DNA from: Micromonospora okii
GTDB lineage: Bacteria; Actinomycetota; Actinomycetes; Mycobacteriales; Micromonosporaceae
Assembly: GCF_020884795.1 (NCBI RefSeq)
Contig: NZ_BBZF01000028.1
Span: 1-64,000, forward strand
Length of the DNA stretch: 64,000 nt
Reading direction: 5' to 3'
Positions within the stretch are counted from its first letter, which is position 1, and every line of letters starts with the position of its first letter. Both the position numbers and the translations under genes were made by a program. A model generated the notes under the pieces. The model was given only the letters and a program-made list of their open reading frames with translations. It made no database searches and was not told where the DNA came from. Below, piece by piece: positions 1 through 7,553 of the stretch.

Positions 1-452
1 TCGCGCCGGGCACTTTTACTACCTTACTTCCCCGTCTCCGCCGTGTCAAACCGGTGTGTCCCGGTCTGTCGTGCTTCGTACGGATACCGCGTCGACGAGC
101 GCACGCAGCGGCGAACCACTGCGGTTGATCATCGGATTCGGCAGGCCGGCCGCTGCGGTCTCCCGCTAGCTCGCCCGGTTCCCTACCGGTCGTCGAGCCT
201 ACCCGGTCGCTTCCGCCGCTCCAAATCCGCCTCTCGGCGAACCCTGAGGGCCCCGCCCGGTCCGGGCTCCGAGGTGTACAACCCCCGGCGTCCGAGACTC
301 TTTCCTGCGCCCGGCCTCCAGGACTTTCGCCCTGTTTCGTCCGTTCCGCGCTGGCAGAGAGAAAGTTACGCGTCCCGGGTTTGATCGTCAAATCGGGGGG
401 TAGCGTCGCGCGTCACATCGTTCGCGGTCGGGCATCCGACCAGCTCAGGGGC
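1..452. other. non-coding left edge with a leftward promoter
   Basis: No convincing gene lies here: the open frames lack ribosome binding sites and recognisable products. The clearest element is a near-consensus promoter on the minus strand at 21-49, which would drive a gene lying off the left edge. I looked on the minus strand for a riboswitch or structured RNA leader and could not match one. In related actinomycetes the SCO4848-type gene sits beside a D-alanyl-D-alanine carboxypeptidase gene, so that is the likeliest off-window gene; this is inference only. Confidence 0.45.
21..49 (-). promoter_or_regulatory. sigma-70-type promoter directed off the left edge
   Basis: Read on the minus strand there is a perfect -35 TTGACA (44-49), a 17-base spacer (27-43) and a -10 TAAGGT (21-26). 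Transcription would start near position 13-15 and leave the window, so the gene it serves cannot be seen. Confidence 0.5.
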
Positions 453-701
453 TCAGCCCCGGCGGCGGGCGGCGCGCCAGCCCCGCACACCGAGGACGCC
501 CACGGTCGTCCCGATGGCCAGGGAGGCGGCGATCAGGAGGGCGTGCACCCACAGGAACCCGGTCGGTGTCCCCTCACCGACGACCCCACCCGCCCAGGCG
601 CGGGGGTCGTTCCAGATGGCGACGGCGAACCGGGGCCAGATGGCCCACGTCCACACGCCGACCCCGACGAGGAAGAGCGCCCACGCGCGCGACAGCACCA
701 T
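453..701 (-). CDS. SCO4848-family small membrane protein
   Basis: This 82-residue protein has two hydrophobic helices (about residues 4-22 and 47-70) separated by a short loop that contains WPRFAVAIW and the conserved TGFLWVHALL. The pattern matches the SCO4848 family of actinobacterial membrane proteins, whose function is unknown. The ATG at 701 was chosen because the first helix starts directly after it; an in-frame start at 920 would add 73 arginine-rich residues unlike the family. The gene reads leftwards towards the window edge and probably belongs to the conserved chromosome flanking the accessory region. Confidence 0.75.
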   Translation of the reverse strand: MVLSRAWALFLVGVGVWTWAIWPRFAVAIWNDPRAWAGGVVGEGTPTGFLWVHALLIAASLAIGTTVGVLGVRGWRAARRRG

Positions 702-903
702 GGGTGGCCAGTATGCCAGCGCAACGCTGGCGCGACCCGTCGGCCGCGCGGCGCTCAGGGCGCGCCGCCGCAGGTCAGGCGAGACGAAGCGGCTTCGGCG
801 CTCACCGTTCCGTAGGCGGCGGCCCAGGCGCGCGGGCGGTTTCCGGGCGGGGCCCGGAGGGCACTGTTCCACCGTTCGACGTGACCGTGACCGGGGGTGC
901 CGA

Positions 904-1350
904 ATGCAACCGACCTTCAATCCGTGGGCCTGGCGCGACCCCGCCGCTCTGGCCGGCGGTTACAGCCGGCCCGACCCGTCCCAGGGGCCGGAGGAACGGC
1001 CGGAGCACGGCTCCGAGGGGCCGGACGCCCCCGGACCGGGCACCCCGATCGACCTGGCCGGCTACCGGGTGCAGGCCGTCGACGGGCGGATCGGCTCGAT
1101 CGACGAGGCGAGCAACGACACCGACGCCCGGTACCTGGTGGTGGACACCGGGCCGTGGATCTTCGGCCGCAAGGTCCTGCTGCCGGCGGGCACGGTGGCC
1201 CGGGTCGACCACCTCGACCGCACCGTGCACGTGGACCGCACCCGGGAGCAGATCAAGGACTCGCCGGCCTTCGATCCGGACGCGTTCGGCCAGCCCGAGT
1301 ACCGCGAGCGGGTCGGCGGCTACTACGCCGACAGCTACCAACGGGGCTGA
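904..1350 (+). CDS. PRC-barrel domain protein
   Basis: A 148-residue soluble protein. Residues about 45-110 form a PRC-barrel-like beta domain (pattern IDLAGYRVQAVDGRIGSID, then a YLVVDTG strand and a KVLLPAG strand), followed by an acidic/aromatic tail rich in Tyr and Gly. PRC-barrels occur in RNA-processing and photosynthetic proteins and are common in stress-related actinobacterial proteins of unknown role. There is no signal peptide or membrane segment. The start at 904 gives a Trp/Pro-rich N-terminus typical of such proteins. It stands alone, facing the convergent gene at 1476-2780. Confidence 0.7.
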   Translation: MQPTFNPWAWRDPAALAGGYSRPDPSQGPEERPEHGSEGPDAPGPGTPIDLAGYRVQAVDGRIGSIDEASNDTDARYLVVDTGPWIFGRKVLLPAGTVARVDHLDRTVHVDRTREQIKDSPAFDPDAFGQPEYRERVGGYYADSYQRG

Positions 1351-1475
1351 GGACGGCGGGCGACGGCGCCCGGCTCGCGGACCTGACGAGCCGGGCGACC
1401 TGACCGAGGTGCGCGGGCCTGGCCCACGCGGAGAAGGGCGCCGGCCGGCACCGGTACGGAGCGCGCGGCGGGGCC

Positions 1476-2780
1476 TCAGTCCTCCGGGGCCTTGGTGAGC
1501 ACCCCGTTGAGGTAGAGCGACTCGCGGCAGGTGGTGGCCCGGGGTGCGTTGGCCGGGGTGCCCGGGCGGCGGCAGACCACCGTCAGCGTCACCTTGCCCC
1601 GGGCGGGGACCCGGATCGGGGTGACCGAGTGGTAGTCCTGGTTGCGGAAGTTCTCCAGCGCGTAGGTGACCACCCGCACCTGGTTCGCGGTGACCGTCAG
1701 CGTGCCCTCGTCGCCCTGCACGTTGTCGACCAGGAAGTCGGTCAGCAGGAACGTCCGCCCCTCGGGGACGGTGTAGCTCCGCTGCGCCGAGCCGTTGGGG
1801 CTGGTCCGGAAGGTGATGGCGACGGAGAACTGCTCGCCGCCGAGACCACCCGCGGGGCCGCCCGGCCCGCCCCCGTTCGGCGCGCCGCCGCCCGGCGTAC
1901 CGCCGCCGGGCACGCCGCCGCCCGGCGCGCCCGGTGAGGCCCCCGGCGCTCCGGGCTGCGCGGACGGGGACGGCACGGTCTCGCCCTGCGCGACCTGCCG
2001 GGCCTTCTCCGCCTCCACCGCCTCCCGGGCGGCGGTCTTCACCTGCGGGCGCAGCAGCCCGAACCAGATCGCGGCCAGCGCCAGGAGCAGCGCCAGCAAC
2101 GCGGCGAGCAGCTTCAGCAGCCCGGCCGAGATCACCGGGCGCTGGACGAACGTGGCGTCCAGGTTGCGGACCAGTCCGTCGGTCGGCCGCAGCTCGACGG
2201 CGAACGGGTACTCCTTGGGCTCGCCCCACCACAGCAGCCGGCGGGCGCGTACCCGCAGCCGGGTCTCGGCGCGCGTGCCGTTCGGTACGGCGACCGGCTC
2301 GGCGGGCAGCACGAACGTCACCTGGTCGGTGCCCTCGACGGCGGCGAAGCCCACCAGCTCGGGCACGTTGCCGAGGTTGTCGGTGTCGATCCGGTACCGG
2401 GCGGAGCGCAGCCCGCTCCGCGACGGCGGCTGCACCTGCGCCGCCACCTCGGCGAACGGCTCGATGGTGAGGACGCCCTCCTCCACCACGACCGAATCGG
2501 GGTACTCGGAGGGGGTTACCCGGACGCCGAAGGGAAGGTCCCCGGCGTCCACCCGGGAGGACCGGGGCGGGCGGAAGGTGACCGTGACGGTGTCCGAGCC
2601 CGCCGGGTAGAGGTTGAGGGTGTCCGGCTGCACCGTCACCCACTCCGCCGGCACGCCCAGGACCTCGACCCGGTACGCCTCGACGGTGTCGCCGGCGTTC
2701 CGCACGGTGACCGGAACCTCGGCCACGCCGCCCGGGGCGACGCTCACGGAGGTGCTGGCCAGATTCGCCGATGCGCGCAT
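1476..2780 (-). CDS. eCIS-locus membrane 'hydrolytic'-type protein with Ig-like N-terminus
   Basis: 434 residues. The N-terminal about 100 residues are an Ig-like domain of the NEW3/COG1470 kind (SVSVAPGGVAEVPVTVRN, then NLYPAGSDTVTVTF). A second beta domain follows, then one transmembrane helix at about residues 228-250, a Pro/Gly-rich linker with GGGxPGG repeats (about 280-320) and a C-terminal beta domain containing two cysteines. Proteins with this layout are annotated as 'hydrolytic protein' next to Streptomyces contractile-injection loci, but I see no catalytic motif. It has no N-terminal signal, so the first 225 residues are probably cytoplasmic and the C-terminal domain external. It is divergent from the LuxR gene at 2982. 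Confidence 0.65.
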   Translation of the reverse strand: MRASANLASTSVSVAPGGVAEVPVTVRNAGDTVEAYRVEVLGVPAEWVTVQPDTLNLYPAGSDTVTVTFRPPRSSRVDAGDLPFGVRVTPSEYPDSVVVEEGVLTIEPFAEVAAQVQPPSRSGLRSARYRIDTDNLGNVPELVGFAAVEGTDQVTFVLPAEPVAVPNGTRAETRLRVRARRLLWWGEPKEYPFAVELRPTDGLVRNLDATFVQRPVISAGLLKLLAALLALLLALAAIWFGLLRPQVKTAAREAVEAEKARQVAQGETVPSPSAQPGAPGASPGAPGGGVPGGGTPGGGAPNGGGPGGPAGGLGGEQFSVAITFRTSPNGSAQRSYTVPEGRTFLLTDFLVDNVQGDEGTLTVTANQVRVVTYALENFRNQDYHSVTPIRVPARGKVTLTVVCRRPGTPANAPRATTCRESLYLNGVLTKAPED

Positions 2781-2815
2781 TTTTCGCAGCGTAGGAGCGC
2801 GCCCCCGGCGTGTCA

Positions 2816-2867
2816 GCGGCCATCGGGGTACGACCTCGGGCAGAGACCCGGCGGCCATCGGGGTACG
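2816..2867. repeat. direct repeat in the divergent promoter region
   Basis: A 17-base unit (starting GCGGCCATCG) occurs exactly at 2816-2832 and 2851-2867, and the match extends to about 28 bases with three mismatches. Units are 35 bp apart start to start and lie between the divergent genes 1476-2780 and 2982-3605, where a regulator would bind. Confidence 0.5.
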
Positions 2868-2981
2868 GCCGGGGGCAGCCAGGTCCGCCCGTCCGGGCGA
2901 CGTTAAGTGCCCGCGAAGACACTCGCCGCACACTCTGCGGGCCGTCGGCGCGTGAGCCGCGGCTGGGGAGAGGAGACGAGG

Positions 2982-3605
2982 ATGCAGCGGGTACCGGTTC
3001 ACGTGCACGCGACGGACCCGATCTCGTGGACGGGCGTGACGGGTCAGCTCGCGGGCCGCCCCGAGGTCAGGGTCGTGGGCGGGGGGCAGGCGGGCGAGGC
3101 GGTGGTCACCCTGGTCGTCGTGGACAGTCTCACCCCGCAGGGGATCGAGACCCTGCGCCGGCTGCGGCGGGAGCAGCAGACGAGGCTGGTCCTGGTGGCG
3201 TCCACCATCGACGACGGCCAACTGTCCGCCGCCGTCGAGTGCGGGGTGGTGGGGGTGGTGCGCCGGGGCGAGGCGTCCGCCACCCGCCTGGTCGAGGTGG
3301 TCCTCGCGGCGGCCCGGGGCGAGGGGAGCGTCCCGGCCGACCTGCTCGGCCGGCTGCTGAACCAGATGCGCCGGCTCCAGCGGGACGCGCTCGACCCCCG
3401 GGGGACGGGCGTCGGCGGGCTGAGCGCCCGCGAGGTCGACGTCCTGCGGCTGGTCGCTGACGGGTTCGAGACGAGGGAGATCGCCGCCAAGCTGTCGTAC
3501 TCGGAGCGGACCGTGAAGAACGTCGTGCACGGCCTGACCACCCGGCTGCACCTGCGCAACCGGGCCCACGCGGTGGCGTACGCGCTGCGGCACGACCTGA
3601 TCTGA
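2982..3605 (+). CDS. LuxR-family regulator with degenerate receiver
   Basis: 207 residues. The N-terminal about 120 residues resemble a NarL-type receiver but are shortened and lack a clear acidic pocket; the only candidate phospho-acceptor is the Asp in VVVDSLTP. The C-terminal about 65 residues are a LuxR helix-turn-helix (LSAREVDVLRLVADG, then EIAAKLSYSERTVKNVV). It is probably an atypical response regulator controlling the neighbouring injection-system genes. ATG 2982 is preceded by a GGGGAGAGGAG Shine-Dalgarno; an upstream in-frame start at 2907 has none. A strong hairpin follows the gene. Confidence 0.8.
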   Translation: MQRVPVHVHATDPISWTGVTGQLAGRPEVRVVGGGQAGEAVVTLVVVDSLTPQGIETLRRLRREQQTRLVLVASTIDDGQLSAAVECGVVGVVRRGEASATRLVEVVLAAARGEGSVPADLLGRLLNQMRRLQRDALDPRGTGVGGLSAREVDVLRLVADGFETREIAAKLSYSERTVKNVVHGLTTRLHLRNRAHAVAYALRHDLI

Positions 3606-3612
3606 GCCGGCG

Positions 3613-3653
3613 GTCGGCGTCCCGGCCGCCGCCCTGGCCGCCGGGACGCCGAC
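3613..3653 (+). terminator. hairpin after the LuxR gene
   Basis: A perfect 13-bp stem (3613-3625 with 3641-3653) with a 15-base loop begins 8 bases after the LuxR stop codon. There is no T-run, as is usual in high-GC actinomycetes. Confidence 0.6.
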
Positions 3654-3790
3654 CCGTTGCCCGCGCCGACGCGGGTCTGCCCCGGTCCCTGGCCGGGCGG
3701 CCCTGTGCCGGAGCCCGCCCGGCGCGGACGATGGCCACCTGGGCCGTGCGACGTGGCCGCCCGCCACCCTCCCCACCGCCGAGGTGCCGA

Positions 3791-6700
3791 TTGCGTCCCA
3801 CCCGAAGGCCCCACCTGGTCGCCGCCGCGATCGCGGTCTGCGCGCTGCTGGGCGGGTGGGCGCTGGCCGTCGCACCCGCCCGGGTGTCCTCCGCCGAGCC
3901 GGCCGACCCGCCGCCGGTCACCGAACTGCGGGTCGCCTACCTGGCCACCGGGCACCGCAGCATCGGCCTGGTCTCGGGCTCCGGGGCGGCGGCGACGGCC
4001 GAGCCGCTGTTCGGCGGCGGGCCGGCGCACTTCGACGACGAGGCGTCCGCCGACGGTGACGTGGTCGCCTGGGTCAGCCGGCGGGAGTCGGAGCTGGCCC
4101 AGCTCTGGGTGCGGAGCGGCGCCGGGGAGGCCACCCGGCTCACCGCCGACCCGGGCCAGGTGGCCGGGTGGCCGGCGGTGTCGCCGGACGGCACCCGGAT
4201 CGCCTTCGAGCAGACCCGGGACGGCGTGGGGAGCTGGCACGACCTCTTCGTCGTCGGCGTCGACGGCAGCGGGCTGCGCCAGGTCACCGACGGCACCAAC
4301 GACAACCGGCGGCCCACCTGGTCGCCGGACGGGACGGCGCTGGCGTTCGAGCGCCTCGACTACGCGGGGGTGCCGCAGGTCCACCGCGTGCCGGTCGACG
4401 GCGGCCCGGCCACCGCCCTGACCGCCCGGCCGGAGGGGGCCGGGGAGCCGGCCTGGGATCCGGACCCGGCGCACGACCGGATCGCGTACACGGCCGCGCC
4501 GGGGAGCCCGGACGGCCGGCAGATCCACCTGATGAACAGCGTGGGCGGCGACGACCGGCTGCTGCTCGACCCGCGCTGGGAGAGCCACCAGGCGAGCTGG
4601 TCGCCGGACGGCACCACGGTGGCCTTCCTCAGCCGGAGCACCGGCACGGACGGCGCCCGGGGCGAGGTGGACCTGCTCTACACGGGGGTGCCGCGCCCCG
4701 ACTGGTGCCCGTGCGAGGCGGTGCTCCGCCTCGCCGAGGACCGCCGGATCACCCGCCCCGGCTGGTACGTGCCGCCGGGCACCTACGGCGCGCGCCTGCT
4801 GGTGAACCGCACCACCGCGCCCGACCGGTACACGGTGCGGTTGCAGGACATCCGCCCGGACGCCACGGACCCCCGGGACCTCGGGCTGACCGTCCTGCGC
4901 GAGGACCCCGGCGCGGCGACCGACCCGGACCTGCTCTGGCGGCCCGTCGACGGCGACCCGTGGACGGCCCGCCCCGCCTACTCCCCCGACGGTCGCCGGA
5001 TCGTGGTGAACCGGTTCGAGACGGTGGCCGGCCGCCGCGTCTCCCGCCTCTGGGTGGTCGACGCCGACGGAGGCAATCCACGGCCGCTCCCCCTCGCCGG
5101 GCGGGGGGACGCGGACCTGGAGACCGACCCGGCCTGGTCCCCGGACGGCACCCGGATCGCGTACGCCCTGGCCACGCCGGGCGGGCCGAGCCGGGTGGTG
5201 GTGGCGGACGCGGTCTCCGGTGCGCGTCTGCTCGCCGTGCCGTCGGGCGGCGCGTCCGACAGCCAGCCCGCGTGGTCGCCGGACGGGAAGACCCTGGCGC
5301 TCGTCCGGGGGCAGCCGGACGGGGCGGCGGCCGACAGCCACGTGTGGACGGTCCAGGCCCGGGACGGTGCCGGCCAGCGGGACCTGACCGACGCGAGCTG
5401 CCCGGGGTGCACCGTGGCGGACTACGGGCCGAGCTTCTCCCCCGACAACACCCGGATCGCGTTCGGTCGGGGCGCCGACGGGCTGGTGGTGACCGACACC
5501 ACCGGCGGCGGGTGCCAGGTGCTGACGCCGCCGGGGGTGGGCTGCGCGGGCCCGCTGACCGGCTCGGAAGGCCCGTACCGGCCCCGGGACGTGGCCTGGT
5601 CGCCGGACGGGAGCGCCCTCGCCTTCAACTCGCGTCGGTCCGCCGAGCTGACGAGCCGGGAGTACGTCAAGACGTACGACTTCGGCACCGCCGTCCTGGA
5701 CGGGCTGACCTGGGAGGTGCCCGGCCGGCACCGCAAGCCCGCCTGGCAGCGGTCGGTGGACGTGGCGACGGCGGCCCCGGAGCCGCCCGCGCCGGTCCGG
5801 GTCGGCGAGCGGACGTCGGTGACCGTGACGGTGACCGACCGGGGGCCGACCCCGGCGGCGAACGTCCGCCTCGACCTGCGGGTGCCGGAGGGCCTGCGGG
5901 TCGTCGCCCTGGAGCCGGAGGTGGGTTCCTGCCGGCTCGACCCGCCCGGGTGCGACCTGGGCCCCCTGGGGCTGGGCCGCACCGTGCGGGTGCGCGTGGA
6001 GCTGACCGGGGTGACCGCCGGGACGTACCCGCTGACCTGGTCGGTCGGGGACTGGACGGCCGACGCGCGGCCGTCGGACAACGAGGCGTCCGTCCCGGTG
6101 GCCGTCACCCCGGCCCCCGCGCCGACGACCGTCCCGCCCACCACCCCGCCGGCCAGCCCGTCGCCCGCCCCGACCGCCCCGACGCCGACCGGCCTCGACA
6201 TCACGGTCACGGTCAACCCCACCCCCGGGTACGTGGGCGGGCTGGTCAGGGTGACCTACACGGTCCGCAACATCGGCGCCCGGGTGGCGACCGGGGTCCG
6301 GATCACCCCCGCCCTGCCGGCGCGGGTGCCGGTCCGCACCCGACCGGCGGGGTGCGCCGCGACCTCCTGCCCGGTCCCGGACCTGGCCCCGGGTGCCGGC
6401 CGGCGGCTGACCTTCGTACTGGCCCCGGATGCGGCCACGGCGACGACGACCCGTGGCACCGTGGTCGCCGACGGCGGCCTCGACGACACCGCCCAGGCCC
6501 CGTTCCGCGTGCTCCGGCCCCGGATCGTGGCGGTGCCGGAGATCGGGCCGCCGGGCTTCGTCACCTCGGTCCGGGGCACCGACTTCCCGCCCGGCGTGCC
6601 GGTGCGGCTGGCCTGGGACGTCGGCCTCACCGTGGCGGCGAACCCGGCCGTGCCGGCGCGCGACGGCACCTTCGCGGCCCAGCTCCTGGTGGTGCCGCGC

Positions 6701-6820
6701 GACCAGCTCGGCCCCCGGAAGATCCTGGCCACCGGCCCGGGGTTCGGCGTGGTGCGCACCGACTTCCGGGTGGTCATGCCCGCCCAGCAGCCGCCCGGCC
6801 TGCTCGGGCGCGGCTGGTGA
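3791..6820 (+). CDS. secreted TolB-like beta-propeller / DUF11-CARDB protein
   Basis: 1009 residues from TTG 3791, which follows a GAGGTG ribosome site; ATG 3731 would add 20 residues with no visible site. The N-terminus is a signal peptide (twin Arg, hydrophobic run, Ala-rich cleavage region). Residues about 60-650 carry at least eight copies of a propeller motif of the form xWSPDGTxIAF, as in TolB/WD40-like proteins. Two Ig-like DUF11/CARDB domains follow, split by a Pro/Thr linker (about residues 775-800), and an IPT-like C-terminal domain. It reads 10 bases before the tail-terminator gene, so it belongs to the injection-system operon; I infer a surface-exposed or envelope role such as binding or anchoring. 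Confidence 0.7.
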   Translation: MRPTRRPHLVAAAIAVCALLGGWALAVAPARVSSAEPADPPPVTELRVAYLATGHRSIGLVSGSGAAATAEPLFGGGPAHFDDEASADGDVVAWVSRRESELAQLWVRSGAGEATRLTADPGQVAGWPAVSPDGTRIAFEQTRDGVGSWHDLFVVGVDGSGLRQVTDGTNDNRRPTWSPDGTALAFERLDYAGVPQVHRVPVDGGPATALTARPEGAGEPAWDPDPAHDRIAYTAAPGSPDGRQIHLMNSVGGDDRLLLDPRWESHQASWSPDGTTVAFLSRSTGTDGARGEVDLLYTGVPRPDWCPCEAVLRLAEDRRITRPGWYVPPGTYGARLLVNRTTAPDRYTVRLQDIRPDATDPRDLGLTVLREDPGAATDPDLLWRPVDGDPWTARPAYSPDGRRIVVNRFETVAGRRVSRLWVVDADGGNPRPLPLAGRGDADLETDPAWSPDGTRIAYALATPGGPSRVVVADAVSGARLLAVPSGGASDSQPAWSPDGKTLALVRGQPDGAAADSHVWTVQARDGAGQRDLTDASCPGCTVADYGPSFSPDNTRIAFGRGADGLVVTDTTGGGCQVLTPPGVGCAGPLTGSEGPYRPRDVAWSPDGSALAFNSRRSAELTSREYVKTYDFGTAVLDGLTWEVPGRHRKPAWQRSVDVATAAPEPPAPVRVGERTSVTVTVTDRGPTPAANVRLDLRVPEGLRVVALEPEVGSCRLDPPGCDLGPLGLGRTVRVRVELTGVTAGTYPLTWSVGDWTADARPSDNEASVPVAVTPAPAPTTVPPTTPPASPSPAPTAPTPTGLDITVTVNPTPGYVGGLVRVTYTVRNIGARVATGVRITPALPARVPVRTRPAGCAATSCPVPDLAPGAGRRLTFVLAPDAATATTTRGTVVADGGLDDTAQAPFRVLRPRIVAVPEIGPPGFVTSVRGTDFPPGVPVRLAWDVGLTVAANPAVPARDGTFAAQLLVVPRDQLGPRKILATGPGFGVVRTDFRVVMPAQQPPGLLGRGW

Positions 6821-6830
6821 GGGGACGACG

Positions 6831-7553
6831 ATGATCCACGAGGTGGACGAGGCGCTGCGCGGGCTGCTGGCCGAGGAGATGCTCTCCGGCACCGACGTGC
6901 AGCTCGCCTTCGACGCGCCGACCCGCGAGTGGGAGTCCCGGCGCAACGCCCCGACGGTGAACGTCTTCCTCTACGACGTGCGGGAGGAGATGGCCCACCG
7001 CCGGGAGGGCCGGATCGAGGAGTGCGACGGCGACGGCGTGGTCGTCGCCGAGCACCGCCCGCCCCGGTACTTCGCCCTGTCGTACCTGGTGACCGCGTGG
7101 ACGGCGCAGCCGCAGGACGAGCACCGACTGCTGTCGGTGCTGCTGGCCGGGCTGGTCGCCCACGACGTGCTGCCGGCCGACCGGATGATCGGCCGGCTCG
7201 CCGCCCTGGGGCTCACCGTGCCGATGAGCGTCGCGGTGCCGCCGGCGCGGGACCGGGGGCTGGCCGACATCTGGTCCGCCCTGGGCGGGGCGCTGAAGCC
7301 GTCGCTGGACCTGGTGGTGACCGCGCCGATCGCGGCGTCCGCGACGTTCGCCGCCAAGCCCGTCACCGACGGGCTGCTGTTGCGTACCGGTGACCGGACC
7401 GAGCCCGTCGCGGGCGCGGAGACGCGGCGGCTGCGCCACCCCGAGCCGGTGGACACCACGACCCCGATCGGGGTACGCCGGGCGCGGGGCACCGCCGCCG
7501 AGCGGCAGCGCCGGCAGGGCACGGGTGGGCCCGTCCGGGGCGGCCGACGGTGA
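6831..7553 (+). CDS. eCIS tail terminator protein, DUF4255 (Pvc16/Afp16-like)
   Basis: 240 residues. The first about 190 match the DUF4255/Pvc16_N family: an N-terminal helix (EVDEALRGLLAEEM), a conserved NVFLYDV strand, the YFALSYLVTAW segment and a LADIWSALGG motif. In Photorhabdus and Serratia particles this protein caps the end of the tube and sheath and sets the finished length. The last about 45 residues are a basic, disordered tail. ATG 6831 follows a GAGGGGACGACG site. Its stop overlaps the GTG of the AAA+ ATPase gene by four bases, indicating translational coupling. Confidence 0.88.
   Translation: MIHEVDEALRGLLAEEMLSGTDVQLAFDAPTREWESRRNAPTVNVFLYDVREEMAHRREGRIEECDGDGVVVAEHRPPRYFALSYLVTAWTAQPQDEHRLLSVLLAGLVAHDVLPADRMIGRLAALGLTVPMSVAVPPARDRGLADIWSALGGALKPSLDLVVTAPIAASATFAAKPVTDGLLLRTGDRTEPVAGAETRRLRHPEPVDTTTPIGVRRARGTAAERQRRQGTGGPVRGGRR

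Noticed and set aside
43..384. A 113-residue plus-strand frame at the left edge
   Set aside because: No ribosome site, Arg/Pro/Ser-rich and antisense to the leftward promoter at 21-49.
50..452. Possible riboswitch or structured RNA on the minus strand
   Set aside because: It is upstream of the leftward promoter, so it would not be in that transcript, and I could not match conserved cores of c-di-AMP, cobalamin or other known riboswitches, nor RNase P or tmRNA.
3044..6946. A 1300-residue open frame on the minus strand
   Set aside because: It lies antisense to the LuxR, beta-propeller and tail-terminator genes and its product is Arg/Gly/Val-rich without any domain; it is a shadow frame caused by the high GC.
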